64,000 nt of DNA from Tilletiaria anomala UBC 951 (taxonomy: Eukaryota; Basidiomycota; Exobasidiomycetes; Georgefischeriales; Tilletiariaceae): the NCBI RefSeq assembly GCF_000711695.1, contig NW_013547013.1:124001-188000 (forward strand). Reading direction: 5' to 3'. Each line of letters begins with the position of its first letter. Position 1 is the first letter of the stretch. A program made the position numbers and the translations under genes. Shown piece by piece: positions 24,001 through 35,498 of this stretch. The notes beneath the pieces are model-generated. The model saw nothing but the letters and a program-made list of their open reading frames with translations, had not been told where the DNA came from and searched no databases.

Positions 24001-24329
24001 GCAGATAGTGGCGACAAGAATGGCGGCACTGCAGGTGGTGGGAGAATTGTGTCGAGGCGCGTCAGCGGCGGGACGACCAAGGCGGGCGGCGGCGCGGACC
24101 GCGATGGGAGGGGGAGTGTGCTCAGCGCGACGACGTGCGGTCCAGACATTGCGGAGGCTGCCGAGTGCACTGGGGTCTCCAGTGGGGTGAAGGTCGTTGT
24201 GTGCGTCGCCGCCGCTGTCGGTCTTGGTGTGGAGGGCAAAGGCGACGGGGAGGGGCGAGGAGGCAGGGGTGGTGGCGATGAAAGTGCTGCAGCGCCGGGT
24301 GCTGCAGCTGCTGACGCCGAAAAAGCCAT
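21088..24329 (-). CDS. CDKN3/KAP-like dual-specificity phosphatase with long low-complexity N-terminal part
   Basis: Three exons, 24329-23360, 23216-21343 and 21252-21088, phase-consistent, about 1002 residues. The phosphatase domain lies at about 730-950: a strand-helix lead (LDLKRIQDIGVGAIVCCLDDEE), the general-acid loop region around FPVAEGFAP, and the P-loop VHCRGGVGRAGLIACTWML, a complete Cys-x5-Arg signature. The arrangement resembles the CDKN3/KAP family of atypical dual-specificity phosphatases. The first splice builds the segment LSPYSILKYGINGSPWPYIP, preceded by a charged helix DAIEREAHEVARRASH; this looks like a second, fungal-specific conserved element of unknown role. The remaining ~650 residues are Ala/Pro/Ser-rich. 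The final exon is His/Arg-rich. Substrate is unknown: the CDK link is by family only. The last exon's C-terminal end is the least certain part. Confidence 0.75.
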
Positions 24330-25926
24330 GAAGATGTGCTTCTGCGTGTCCGGGAGGCTTTGCTTTGCCTGTGGGGGGCGCTATTGCAAGTGTGCTGGAT
24401 ATCAACAGGGGGCGGGGTGATGTGCTTGGAGGCTGATGAGATAAAGTAGATGAAAGCGAATAAAGCGTAGTGTGCCCGGCCCGTTGCAGGCTGTGGTTCG
24501 ATAGGATGGGAGGGGGAGCGCGCAGGTGTGTGTCGAGGAATGGATTCACGTCGAGCTGGCTGCTGACCCTTGCGAGTCGGGGCGGTGGTATGCGATGATG
24601 GATAGGGCGACGTGGCCAGGCGCGTGCGAGCGGAGGTGCAGGGGTGGATGGTGGCGGTAATGCGAGACGCGAAGAGAGAGAGGGAGCCAAAGGCTGGACT
24701 GGAGCAGATGATGGTGCACAGATGGCCGGGAAGAAAGAGAGGGGGCTGCAACAACCGCGACGACGACGACGATGATGATGGAGAAAGGAGCGGTTGGTGT
24801 GTGGTGTGTGTCGGTAGGTCTGCGACGAATTGGATGAGAGCGGCGGCGCGTATGTTTAGCATTGGCGGGGCGAGTCAGTCAGCGCGCTCTATCGATGCCA
24901 TGTGAAGCGATGTGATCAAGTCGAGTGCTCTGCTCTACTCTGCTCTGGTGCCTGTGCCTGATGGCTAGCGGCGGTGGCAGCTGCCGATTCCGCGTTCCGC
25001 TAGGCTCATCATATGAGTGTCTGTGCGGCGTGCAGCACTTGCTCCTGTGGCGGCAGAGGCAGTGGGAGAGAGAGAGAGAGCGAGTGTGTGGGTGTGTGTG
25101 TCGGTGTGCGAGAGCAAATAGGGTTGCGACCCACAACACACACTCACACCCTCTCCCTTAATAGCAAAGAATGTGTGACAAGCGCGCATTTGCCTTGGCT
25201 TGCTGTCCGCCGTCTGCGCCGCTCCTCTCCCCGACACCGCAAACACATACCCGTCTCTCCCAAAAGGAGAGCGTGCGCTGCTGCCTGCTTGCCTGCCTGC
25301 TTCTCGCGCTGCTAACCATCTCCCTTTCCTCTTTCATCTTCCTCCTCTTCCTCTAGCAACCCCATTCCGCTGTTCACACGCTACTTGGCACAGCACTGCA
25401 CAGCGCTGCATGGCACTGCGAGCGAACCCCCCCCACCCTCCTCTAACAGGCCCAGGTGGCCGCAGCCGCTTTGACCTTGATCCTGGCTTCATCCCTCTTC
25501 GCCTGCTCCTCTCTCTCTCTCGCTCTCTCTTGCATCTACTAGGCATCTCCTCGTCCTTTTCCTTATTCTCGACAGCGTCGATCACTCTGGCCCTGCTTGC
25601 AAGTCCACGGCTGCGCTACTTGGTCTCGAATTCACCGCCCAGTGCGTGCGAGCAAGCTAGCTAGCGAATGGACAAGCTGCCGTTGGACGCCCACTGTATA
25701 CCCTGCTACTTCTATCAAGCACCAACCATAGCGCTCGGGCACGGATTGCGTGTCGCTAAGCCCTTGCGAGAGCATATGAAGATCGACCTAGAGCGATTCC
25801 TCACCACTCAGCGGCTCTAGTAAGCCTACCCGGCCGAGCCGGGCCCACACTCTCCACTTTTCCACTCGGCCAGCGATTTATCCGGTACGCACGCACGCTG
25901 AAAAGGTAAAGGGAACGCCGCCCAGC
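24330..25926. promoter_or_regulatory. Divergent promoter region (phosphatase / chitin synthase) with pyrimidine tracts
   Basis: About 1.6 kb between divergent starts. The chitin-synthase side has long CT-rich runs (about 25311-25356 and 25501-25530). The first ends in CTCTTCCTCTAG, a good 3' splice site, so a 5'-leader intron is possible. GA and GT microsatellites precede it. I see no protein gene. Confidence 0.5.
25065..25107. repeat. GA then GT microsatellite
   Basis: A GA dinucleotide run (25065-25080) is followed after a few bases by an imperfect GT-rich run to about 25107. Simple repeat in the leader or promoter of the chitin synthase. Confidence 0.85.
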
Positions 25927-28900
25927 ATGCCGAGCCGCAACGACCTGTCGTCCAAGACGTTCATCCGCAAACCCGGCACGCGGCCCCTGGACACGTCGAT
26001 CCCGATGCGGACCGAGATGCCGCCACCGCTGCGGCAGCCGACGACACGCGTGCAGCGCGCCAAGACGCTCACACGCCCAGAGCGCTCACAGCCGCAGCAG
26101 CCACTGATCAACCCATCCGGCACATCACCTGCATCGCCTGCCGGTGCGCGCACACAGCAAGGCGGCCTCAGCTGGTGGCGTGTCTTTGCGCGCCTCGTCA
26201 CCTTCTGGGCTCCCGGCGTGTTCCTCTCCGCCTGCGGACTCAAGGATGGCGCGTCAAAGCAGGCCTGGCGCGAGAAGGTCGCACTCGTCTTCCTGGCCAT
26301 GCTCGTCGGCGGCTTTATTGGCTTCATCACCATGGGCCTCAACGCCGCCTTTTGCACCGCCGCAGACGCCAGTGGTGCGGAAGACTATACGCACGTCGGC
26401 GACCCGACCGCCCACGGCACTCTCGGCATCAACGGCTGGATGTTCACAATCAACAGCGGCGAAAATCTGCGTAGCCCCCAGGAAAGCGGCGTCAACCTCT
26501 ACATGCTCGCCAATAGCGTCCCCGGCTACGACATTAGCACGCTCTTTAGGCGCCAGACGCCCGCGTGCCAGGGCATCTCTGGCGCCTTTGCCTCGCTCGA
26601 CCCGTGCAGCGTTGCCCTGCCTAACGGCCAGAATGCTGGCTGCGTCCAGGGCGACCTCTCGGACGACAACCTGCGCGCGTCCAGCTTTGTCAATACCAGC
26701 CGCAAGGTTGGCTTTGGCTGGGACACCGTCTCTAACGACACCTTTAAAAATTTTATGGTGCGTTCACGCTCACAGGCGGCCCGCATGGGCTACAGCCACG
26801 GCAGCGCTGACGATCCTCCTCCCTTTCTTTTCTTATGATGCTAATTTTGTGCATTGCAGGTCCTCGACGGTGATGTGCTCAACATGAACCCGTACATAGC
26901 GAAGTTCCCAAAGCCGATCGCCAACGACCCGGTCGACAGCATCATCCGCTCGCAGCTGCAGCAGATGGACTCCAAGTACGGCAAGGACGCGACGCGCTAC
27001 TTTTACACCCAGGGTAACTTCCGTGCCGAGGTCAACTGCCTACGCCAAAAGTACCTTGCCGGACAGATCGACAAGATTACCCCCGGTTGCTTCTTCAGCA
27101 AGCTGATTCTGTACGCCTCGCTCATCGTCATCCTCGGCCTCGTCTTCATTCGCTTCTTGATGGCGGTCTACTTTAGCTGGTTTATCAGCTGGCGCATGAC
27201 AAGCAAACCCAAGAACGCACGCGGCCGCACCGGCGTTGCGCTCAACCACATGCCCGAGGGTGCAATGACCTACGTCAACTCGGACGGCACCGCGCCATGG
27301 GCGAGCAAGCCCGGCGGCGGGCCGCGCATCGCCGACGCCGGCGCAGCACCAGGCAAGTATGGTTCGTCCCGCGGCTCCTCCTCCTCTGCCACGCTTAACG
27401 CCGCCGACATTGGCGACACGCCGTACATAGTCAACCTGATCACGTGCTACTCTGAGAACGAGGAAGGCATCTCCAACACCCTCTCCTCGCTCAGCGAAAC
27501 CAACTACCCGGACGAGCGCAAGCTGCTCTTCGTCGTCGCCGATGGCATGGTGACTGGCTCGGGAGAGACGAAGAGTACGCCGGACGTGTGCGTGGGCCTG
27601 CTGGACGCCGACGCGCGCTTCGGCACGCCGATCCCGATGAGCTTCATTAGCGTCGCGCAGGGCCGCAAGGCGCACAACATGGCCATGGTCTACGCGGGCC
27701 ACTATTCGCGCGGCCGCGGCCACCGCACACCCCTTATCATCGTCGTCAAGTGCGGCACGCCCGAGGAGGCCAGCAGCGCCAAGCCCGGCAACCGGGGCAA
27801 GCGCGACTCGCAGATGATCCTCATGAACTTTCTTCAGCGCGTCACATACAACGACCGCATGACCCCGCTCGACTTTGACCTTTTCCGCAAGATCCATGCC
27901 CTCATGGGCGTCACGCCCGACTTTTTCGAGCTCTGCATGATGGTCGACGCGGACACCAAGGTCTACCCCGAGTCGCTGCGAATTCTCTCCGACTGCATGA
28001 TGCACGATCCGCTCATCATGGGCGCTTGCGGCGAGACGCGCATCGCGAACAAGCTCAGCAGCTGGGTCACTATGATCCAGGTTTACGAGTACTTTATCTC
28101 TCATCATCTCACCAAGTCGTTCGAGAGCGTCTTTGGCGGCGTCACTTGCCTTCCTGGCTGCTTCAGCATGTACCGCATCAAGGCACGCAAGGCGGCTGAC
28201 GACGACTGGGTCCCCGTCATCGTCAAGCCAGAGGTGACGCGCGAGTACAGCCAGTCGACTGTCACGACACTACACCAGAAGAATCTGCTCCTGCTCGGCG
28301 AGGACCGCTTCCTCACCACGCTCCTGTTGCGCACCTTCCCCAACCGCAAGATGGTCTTCTGCCCCAGGGCCAGGTGCAGGACAGAAGTGCCACACACGTT
28401 CAAGATGCTCCTGTCCCAACGCAGGCGATGGATCAACTCCACCGTCCACAACCTCATGGAGCTCGTCCTGGTCCGCGACCTCTGCGGCACGTTCTGCTTC
28501 TCCATGCAGGTGTGTTGCCTCGAGAGCTGTGCCCACAGCTTGCCTTCTTCAGCAGCTGACATTGCTCTCGATCCCTCTTTTTCAGTTCATCGTGTTCATG
28601 GACTTGATTGGAACAGCGTCGCTGCCCGTTGCCATCGGACTGACCTACACTCTCATCGTCACCTATTGCCTCCACCCGCCCCATGACTTTAGCACGGCGA
28701 TCCCGCTCATGCTGCTTGTCGCCGTCATTGGTCTTCCGGCTGTGCTGATCCTGCTCGCCACGCGTAAGGTCGTCTACGTGCTGTGGATGCTCGTCTACCT
28801 CTTGGCGCTGCCCGTCTGGAACTTTATCCTCCCGATCTACTCTTTCTGGCACTTTGACGACTTTTCCTGGGGCGAGACGCGCAAAGTCGAGGGTGAGGGC

Positions 28901-29701
28901 AAGGATACAGGGCACGGCGACGATGACGGCACATTCAGCGCGAGCAGCGTGCCGCTGCGCAGATGGGAGGACTGGGAGCGCTCACGCCTCAAGAAGCTCG
29001 CGCGCGAGGCGCGCAGGCGGCAAGAATTTGAGCGCCAGTTTGGCAAGGGCTTCTACAACGAGGAGAAAGACCATCAGGACCAGTATCTCGACCCCAAGAG
29101 CCAGTTGCGCAACAGCTTCGACTCGAGTGACGCAGCGAGCGACTTTGAGGAGGACAAGTGGGGCGCACAGATCGGCGGCTACGACGAGTCGCAGCCGCCA
29201 CCGCCTCTCGCCATCGTCCGGCATTCTGTCTTTGTCGATGGTGAGAACACCCTCGTTGGCGCGCAAGACATGGAGGAGATGCTCGAGAAGGGCTGGGACG
29301 AGGATGGAAAGCAAGGAGGAGGAGGATGGGGAGGAAACGACTGGCGCAAGGAAAATTCCTTCTCGCCTTATCCACCCATGCCGCGCTTACCTGCGCAGTA
29401 CGGCCCGGTGGGGAATGGCGGCTACAGACAGCCGCCATCACGAGGGCCGCCTGCAGGGCACTATGCGCCAGACGGAGAGGAGCGGGTCGCGCTCATGCAG
29501 GACCGGTACCAGGATGGCGGTGGTGGGGACTATCGTGCACACACCACCGGTGTCAACCGAGGCGCGTCGGGCGGGCAGCAACAGCACGCACGCAATCGTT
29601 CACAACCTCAAGTCAATCCATTGGGAGGAGATCCGCCAGGCGGATCAAACGGCTACGCCCATCCGTCGCACATGAACAATGGTCACGTGGACTATCGGTA
29701 G
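25927..29701 (+). CDS. Class IV chitin synthase
   Basis: Plasma-membrane processive glycosyltransferase (GT2) making chitin from UDP-GlcNAc. Three exons, 25927-26757, 26860-28509 and 28586-29701, all phase 0, 1198 residues, normal for class IV. A cytosolic Pro/Arg-rich N-terminus leads to two spaced membrane helices ([20 protein letters not shown], and the one around [16 protein letters not shown]) enclosing a luminal segment with the cytochrome-b5-like region of this class. Catalytic motifs: [13 protein letters not shown] near residue 637, [11 protein letters not shown], and [17 protein letters not shown] near 794, the Q-x-x-R-W acceptor site. Membrane helices around [19 protein letters not shown] and beyond close the pore. 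The tail after [18 protein letters not shown] is acidic then Gly/Pro/Gln-rich and long. This FSWGETR motif is shared with yeast Chs3-type enzymes, which are regulated by trafficking. Confidence 0.95.
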
Positions 29702-30194
29702 TTCTTCCGTGTTCTTGGGACGGCTCGATATCCCTCAGCTTGAACTCGACTCGACAACCTCATCCCTTCCCCCCTCCTGCTCCACATCCAGCATCAGCAT
29801 AGTTTTGGGATGGAAAGATTTACCAGTCGTTCCTTGGGCAAGTTTACCCTTTTAGTCGACATATCGCGAATGCACCCTAGGACTGCGTTTGTACCTCGTC
29901 AAGATACGCCCACAACGCTCATTTTTGGCAGTAATAGACCCCAATGTATTTGTTTTGACACAAACAGTACGAACTTGGCTCCATCTCTCGTCCCGCTTGG
30001 GCCTTTGCGCGAGATAGATCGTATGATATGCGCTCGCATGCATGGCCGCTATGGAGGTTTCGGCGGAGGTTTGTTATGCAGGTTCAAATGCGCGTTGCTA
30101 CATTGAAAATGATGGCACACGTCTAGAATGGGTCTCCGGTCGCTCATCTCCCCGTTTGCGCTGAAAGCCGTGCCGCGTGAATTGCAGCGTTTGC
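29702..30194. other. Convergent 3' region (chitin synthase / HECT gene)
   Basis: About 490 bases between two converging stop codons, expected to hold both 3' UTRs. No gene, repeat or RNA element was recognised. Confidence 0.5.
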
Positions 30195-32469
30195 TCAAGC
30201 AAAGCCGAAACCAGTGCCACCCTCCACCATGGCGGTTAGTAGCTGCGATCGAAGCTTTTCATAAGTCTCATAAGCGGGCAGGTCCAGCTGGTTGAAACTA
30301 CCAAGGTTAAAGGGTATGGCGTTGTTAGTCATCTGCGGCTTCGGCGTACGCACAAGGGCCCGATAGCTCACCAGGTATGCGCTGTCGGCAAGCGATTCTC
30401 GCCGTACGCTTTGTGGATGTTGAAGCGCTGGTTTCCCTGGACACCCTGCAGAGCCTTGAATCCCTCGATTGGCGTCTTGCTGGTACCCGTGATGAACTGT
30501 AGTAGGTTCGCCTTTTGCGTCTGGTCAAAGGACCGCACCGCCCTCCAGAACCATTGGATAACTGGATCACCAGACGAATACCCGTGCAGCTCTGTGTTGT
30601 TCTTCCAGTCGTCCACGTTAATATCTGGAAGACCAGAGATGAGCAACTCAAGCTCTTGCTCGTTGAATATGCGGATGAGATCGACTGGAATAATGTCGTG
30701 GAAGCCTTCTAGGAACGCGTCGATCTGTAGGACAAGATCTCTTCATTACTTATGGTACGCGGTGCCAGCAAGTCTTGACTACGCACCTGCTTTCTGATGC
30801 TTTTCGTGAGCCGCTGCTCTGTAATCAACTTCACATATTCGACCTTGTTCTCCTCAGTCACAGCAATGTCCTTGCCGCCGGGCTTGAGCTCGATCGTCTT
30901 CGCTTCTCCAAAGTCCTCTGCATCCACGCTGAATGTCAAGTCGAGTACGCCGGTGATGTCATTGTTGAGCATCCACTCGAGCGACTTGAAGTACTCTGGG
31001 TCTACTGCCTCGATATCCCGATAATCGACTGCCTTGCCTAGGATGTGCTTGTAGAATGAGCGGCTAAAGTATGCATCGAGCAGCCGGCCGTCGTAGATAG
31101 CCTTGCCTATGATCCTGCCAACAAACTTGAAGAAGGACAGGTGATGCTCGTTGATCCAACTCATGCGATTCGGCTGAAATGTTGTGCGGTCTGCCGCGCA
31201 GGGAGCGAACAATGCGTAATCAGGGTTGAACATCGCGCGAGCAAGCACAGAGAACCATTCGCGCGTGACGCCTCCTGCATCTACACCCTCTTCCCCGTGG
31301 AACCTGACGTTGAGCTTGCCATGCTTAATTTCTGGACCTGTATACCGCGAAAAGAAGCGATAGGAGTCGTAGAAGATCTCGGATCTCCTGATCGACATGC
31401 TCAGTGTGGTGTAGTGCTCTCGCCGCCCCTTGTGCAACTGCTGCGAAAAGTAAGTGCGCTTGTTGTCAAAGTCCAGGCCCTTTGGGTTCTGTACCATCAG
31501 GGAGAAAGAGCCCGACATGAGCGATGGGTTCTGCCGCACCATCGCGTTGAGTATCTTGCGGTGCTTTTCGGTGAAATTGAAGAACGTGTCGGCCATCACC
31601 TCGCGTGCTGTCCTCGGTTCTAGTGGCCGCTCGAGAGATGGTGACATCGAGCCTGATCGTAATGCTCTTTGCGCAGCTAGGGTCTCACCCGCTGCGACGT
31701 GCTTGGATACCACCATCAAGCTCTGAGCGGAGCCCAGTGCATGTCAGTGGCATTCGTCCAGGCGTGCTCTCATGTAGCGACTCACTTCAATCAGCGGTAG
31801 CAGAATTTGAGCTGCACTAGAGTCATCCTCGAGCCTGGTTAGTGCCTCACTGAGCTTTTCCCATAGCGGTTCGAATTGGAAGCTCTCGTAAATCTTCGCG
31901 AGCTTTGCCTCATTCTCTTCTGCTTGCTTTCGAGCCGCCTCAATCTCCGCTTTCGATTGCTTGGATGAGCCTGCGCCAGAGCTGGACGCATGTCCATTTG
32001 GAGGGCGCAGTGACGATGAGCCAGTGCCCAAACTTCTTGCATACAACATCGCATCTGATTCGGTAAAAAAAGGACGAAGCTCATCCGTTGAGACCTCTTC
32101 TCCGCCATCACCAATCGGGTGCGGCCCCCCGATGGACACGAGGGCTGGCATGAGGGCCATACCGCCGTTTCCCAATATCGCCTGACTGCTCCCTAAACTC
32201 GATCCGCCGAAGGAGCCACCAGCGAGGGCAGATCCTAGCAAGTCGCTAATACTGGGCATTGCGATGAATGGCACACCTGGCGCAGATCCTTGCCCGCTGC
32301 CACCTTCTCTGTTTCCACCATTGCTTCCACCACCGCTACTACCACCCGCCCCCGCTTCGTTGCTGCCGTACTGCCTGAACGAGTGACGAGTTTACAAAGA
32401 ACGCAGGTGAGCGGCGAGACAAGGTGTTCAAACGCGGTCACCGAGCAAGTCAACCGCTCACCTCGGCAT
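30195..32469 (-). CDS. HECT E3 ubiquitin ligase, TOM1/HUWE1 type, short form
   Basis: Transfers ubiquitin through a catalytic Cys. Exons 32469-32462, 32374-31786, 31722-30787, 30724-30372 and 30297-30195 keep phase, about 662 residues. The HECT domain is complete: [83 protein letters not shown], and the catalytic block [17 protein letters not shown], whose Cys is rebuilt by the last splice. Wording matches TOM1/Ptr1/HUWE1 rather than NEDD4 types, and the region before it ([33 protein letters not shown]) is also TOM1-like. TOM1 relatives exceed 3000 residues; here there is no room for the rest, since another gene begins 0.6 kb upstream. The start uses an 8-base first exon (ATGCCGAG); if wrong, the in-frame ATG opening MPSISDLL in exon 2 (about 32259) is the fallback. 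Confidence 0.85.
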
Positions 32470-33034
32470 GATCTCGGCACGAAGGGAAGCTCGCCTTGCA
32501 AGCGTTTGCACGCGACCGACACAGAACACGTCGGGAATGTGATGTGTTTCTCGAAGTCACAGAACCTCAACTTTTGATGACAATGATGCAATGTTGATCT
32601 GCATATGCGCATGAAGGCAGCAACGAAACCTGCCAACGCGAGGAGCATGACCAACAAAAAGACATCCTCGCCCCTCGCGTCGCTTCATGTCATTAATTTA
32701 CCTATGACCACTCTCTTGCTCTCACAGATCTCATGCGTGTTGCCGACCGCCTGGGCGCACCTCTCAGAACCCTAAATGCAATTTCACTTTTACACATGTT
32801 GGCATGGGCATACGCCATTCCACAGTTACACAGTGTTACCTAGGAATCGAGTCATGTCTGGGCTCTGGTGCATCATGTACTCATTCGTAAATGTATCATC
32901 GAACTCCCAGACAAGTATGAGAACTCGCTCCGGTCGGGCCTAGCGCTCATGAATACGAGCATGCACACGCAGGTGGCAGACGTGAAACGTTCTGAAGGGG
33001 CCCCCGGGTGGGAGGGGGGGGCTAAGTACATGGC
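32470..33034. other. Intergenic stretch upstream of the HECT gene
   Basis: About 565 bases. I looked here for the missing N-terminal part of a TOM1-like protein and saw no matching frame. A run GGGAGGGGGGG at about 33010-33020 lies next to the phosphoesterase stop. No RNA gene seen. Confidence 0.45.
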
Positions 33035-34630
33035 TCAGGGTATAGCCCAAGCAGCATCGACGGTGGTCTTGTAGCGAACCTCACCCGTTAAGAAACGAAT
33101 GTATGTCTGCATGCTGTTGCCAACATCTTTAAGCGAAAATAGGAAAATTCGAGATCCATGATTCCAATTGTCGTAATCGTATCTTCAATGAACGAACATT
33201 CGTCCTGTCGTCAGAATGGTGTCGACGAAGTGTGAAGGGATGAATTCGCTGGACTCACCCGCCAAAGCCACTGTGCTTTGCAAAACAGACCGGCACGATC
33301 TGCTTCTGGCGCGTCTGCAAGTTGGAGGGTGCGCACTGCAGGTGCTCCGGATACCCATCATGGCGCTTTGTCAGCAGCAAGCCGAGCACGATATGCCACA
33401 CTGTCCACATCCCCATGCGACGCACCCAATCATTTCCATGCTGGTGGCCGCTGACAATTGCATGTACCCTAGCATTACCTGCAGCGCTCTGCAGAAATGA
33501 TATGAGCGCAACTAGATCCTGGCCTGTGTAGTTGTACGGACTCTCCCCGCCTTGTCCTTCGAACCCGCTATCATCGTTAAGGCCAGGATACTTTCTGTTC
33601 TCCGTCGTGTAGTTTTGCGGTGTCTCGTCTGTTACACCACCAACTTGCAGAGAATACGGTTCGGTCTGCTGTGTTTCAGCCGAAGCGTGGGGCGGAATGT
33701 GGACGAAGACGAGAGATGGTGGCACTGATGTCCACGCAGTCTGCATGCCATCGACTTGACTGTGGACCCATTTGGCCACGCTTTGGTCGATCCAATCTGG
33801 GATCTGAGTATTGTTAAACTTCTTCATTGTCTTTCCGCTTCGAGAGTCGAAGAACCAGAGAAGCAGCTCCGGTCTCGAACCTCTTTGAGCTGACGCGTTG
33901 CCGTAGATCGGGACCCAGTAATTGTCGCTTCCTGTACCGGCTTGTGCCGCCCCAGAGCCAGAGCCGACACCTGCAGGAGCCTTGCGGGTGTAACTGTGAG
34001 CGGGAAAATGGTTCCGTTCATAGTCTGTGATCATGGCATGGGTAGAATAAACATCATTGTCGTGGTTCCCTTTCGTTGTACTGAATGGCACGCCAGCATC
34101 GCCTTATAAGGGAAGACTGTGTCAGGAATGCACATTGGACCAGGCGATCGACTCATTCCGGACCCACGCATAGGGCCGAGAATTTGCACGACGGCATCTT
34201 CGACATCCTCAGTCGTTTTTGCAGCCTCCCCGCTGACCAAATCGCCGAGGTGGACGACAAAGTTTGGCCTTTCCCACTTGAGGCACGTTGCAACGGCTGC
34301 AGTTGACTGAGCAGCGAGGATTTGCGAGTTGTTCTGCCCGTCGAGCAGATGTGTGTCGGTGACGACTGCAAGCTTAAAGCTGCCATCACTATTGAATGAA
34401 AGCTGGGGAAGGTACGGGTAAGGGTCCGGCTGGAACGCGGCATCGCTGTTGCTCTGTACATTCCTAGGGTCCGATGTGGCTCGACTCCACGACTCGTGTC
34501 GAGCAGGAAGCGGGCGTTGTGATGGAAGAATGGCTGTCGTCGCGAGGGTGGCACTGAGCAGGATGAGCATACCTATAGTCGGAAAGCAAGAGAACGCAGA
34601 AAGAGCAACTCGGTGCATGGCGGCGGTCAT
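33035..34630 (-). CDS. Secreted calcineurin-like metallophosphoesterase (PAP29/Dcr2 type)
   Basis: Dimetal phosphohydrolase, probably extracellular or vacuolar. Exons 34630-34168, 34102-33426, 33335-33259 and 33182-33035 keep phase, about 454 residues. A hydrophobic signal sequence (SCFPTIGMLILLSATLATTA) follows the start. All five metal-site motifs are present in order: VVTDTHLLDG (D92, H94), VVHLGDLVSGEAA, TKGNHDNDVYSTHAM (first splice rebuilds the lead-in), FVHIPPHASAE, and VSGHQHGNDWC (second splice supplies the Cys). CFAKHSGFGGY and NWNHGSRIFLF close the fold. Several Asn-x-Ser/Thr sites fit glycosylation. The third exon is only 77 bases. Family members are annotated as purple-acid-phosphatase-like; the natural substrate is unknown. 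Start: ATG at 34630 or 34618 suits the signal peptide; the in-frame codon at 34723 would bury it. Confidence 0.9.
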
Positions 34631-35498
34631 GCAAAGGAGAAGCAGACCACGAGCACCGGACTGTCGACTGGCGGTGCGAGGGAGACAGGCGATACTGGAG
34701 TTCACTGTGTCAAGACGTACCAAACCGCCTTCAATCTATTTCAGTGGGGTATGCGGTCCACCCTCGGACAAAAGGCGCACCCCTGCACTACATACCCAGT
34801 CTCTCACATGCTCATAGGCCTCAATATAATGCCCCAACATGGCACAAGCGCAACCGCGAAAGCAGGGTGAAATGATGCACATCTTGACAAATGTGTCCTG
34901 GTGTTGATCATTGACCTCCAATGTGTCATTGCTAGGACCCCTGGCGCACGTGACTGCTTTGGCGCTAAAAGTTCGGTCGCAAGGGGCGATCAACCGCAGT
35001 ACTCCAGAGTTTATACAACACAGAGCATCTGTAGCGAGGCCAGTTGCGAAAGTCGCGACGCGTCTTGACGTCACGCAAGAAACATGTACTTGACTCATAC
35101 GATTGATGAAGCTTGATGCGTTGGCTTGGGAGGGGATAATGGCCATTGGTCGGTCACCCGGCCCTGCCACGACGTCGGTTGGGTGCGAGCATGTCATGCT
35201 TGTTGGTCGTAGTGGTGCACTCACGGCTTCTCTCTTTAACACAGGTTACGGCAAACCAGCATTCAACGTGGAGATTTGACCTGGAGGCGCTGCAGTTGGA
35301 TGCTCTCGCCCCAGGCAAGGGTGTCCGTCTCAACCTCGAACGCTCTCATCTCCATTCTGCAGTCAATATGCTCGAATCTCGCCGAAACCTTCACGCAGAT
35401 ATCGTCAAATAAATGGAAGGCCACCGACACCGCTGCCAAAAGAATGTGGCTGTCGCGGCTGCTGTTGGACAAGCTCCCCTCCTGTTGGCCAAGCTTTC
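34631..35498. other. Intergenic stretch; possible lost 5' end of the FN3K relic
   Basis: About 870 bases: promoter of the phosphoesterase and the region where the first exon of the decayed fructosamine kinase should lie. I found no convincing ATP-binding N-terminal segment. Short open frames here are not recognised. Confidence 0.35.

Noticed and set aside
21623-24420. Several long plus-strand open frames over the phosphatase gene
   Set aside because: Antisense shadows of GC-rich low-complexity coding DNA; no motif recognised.
24330-24690. N-terminal extension of the phosphatase frame to 24690 in the same strand
   Set aside because: It uses the exon 2 frame read straight through the intron and across exon 1; the phase-matched splice from 24329 fits better.
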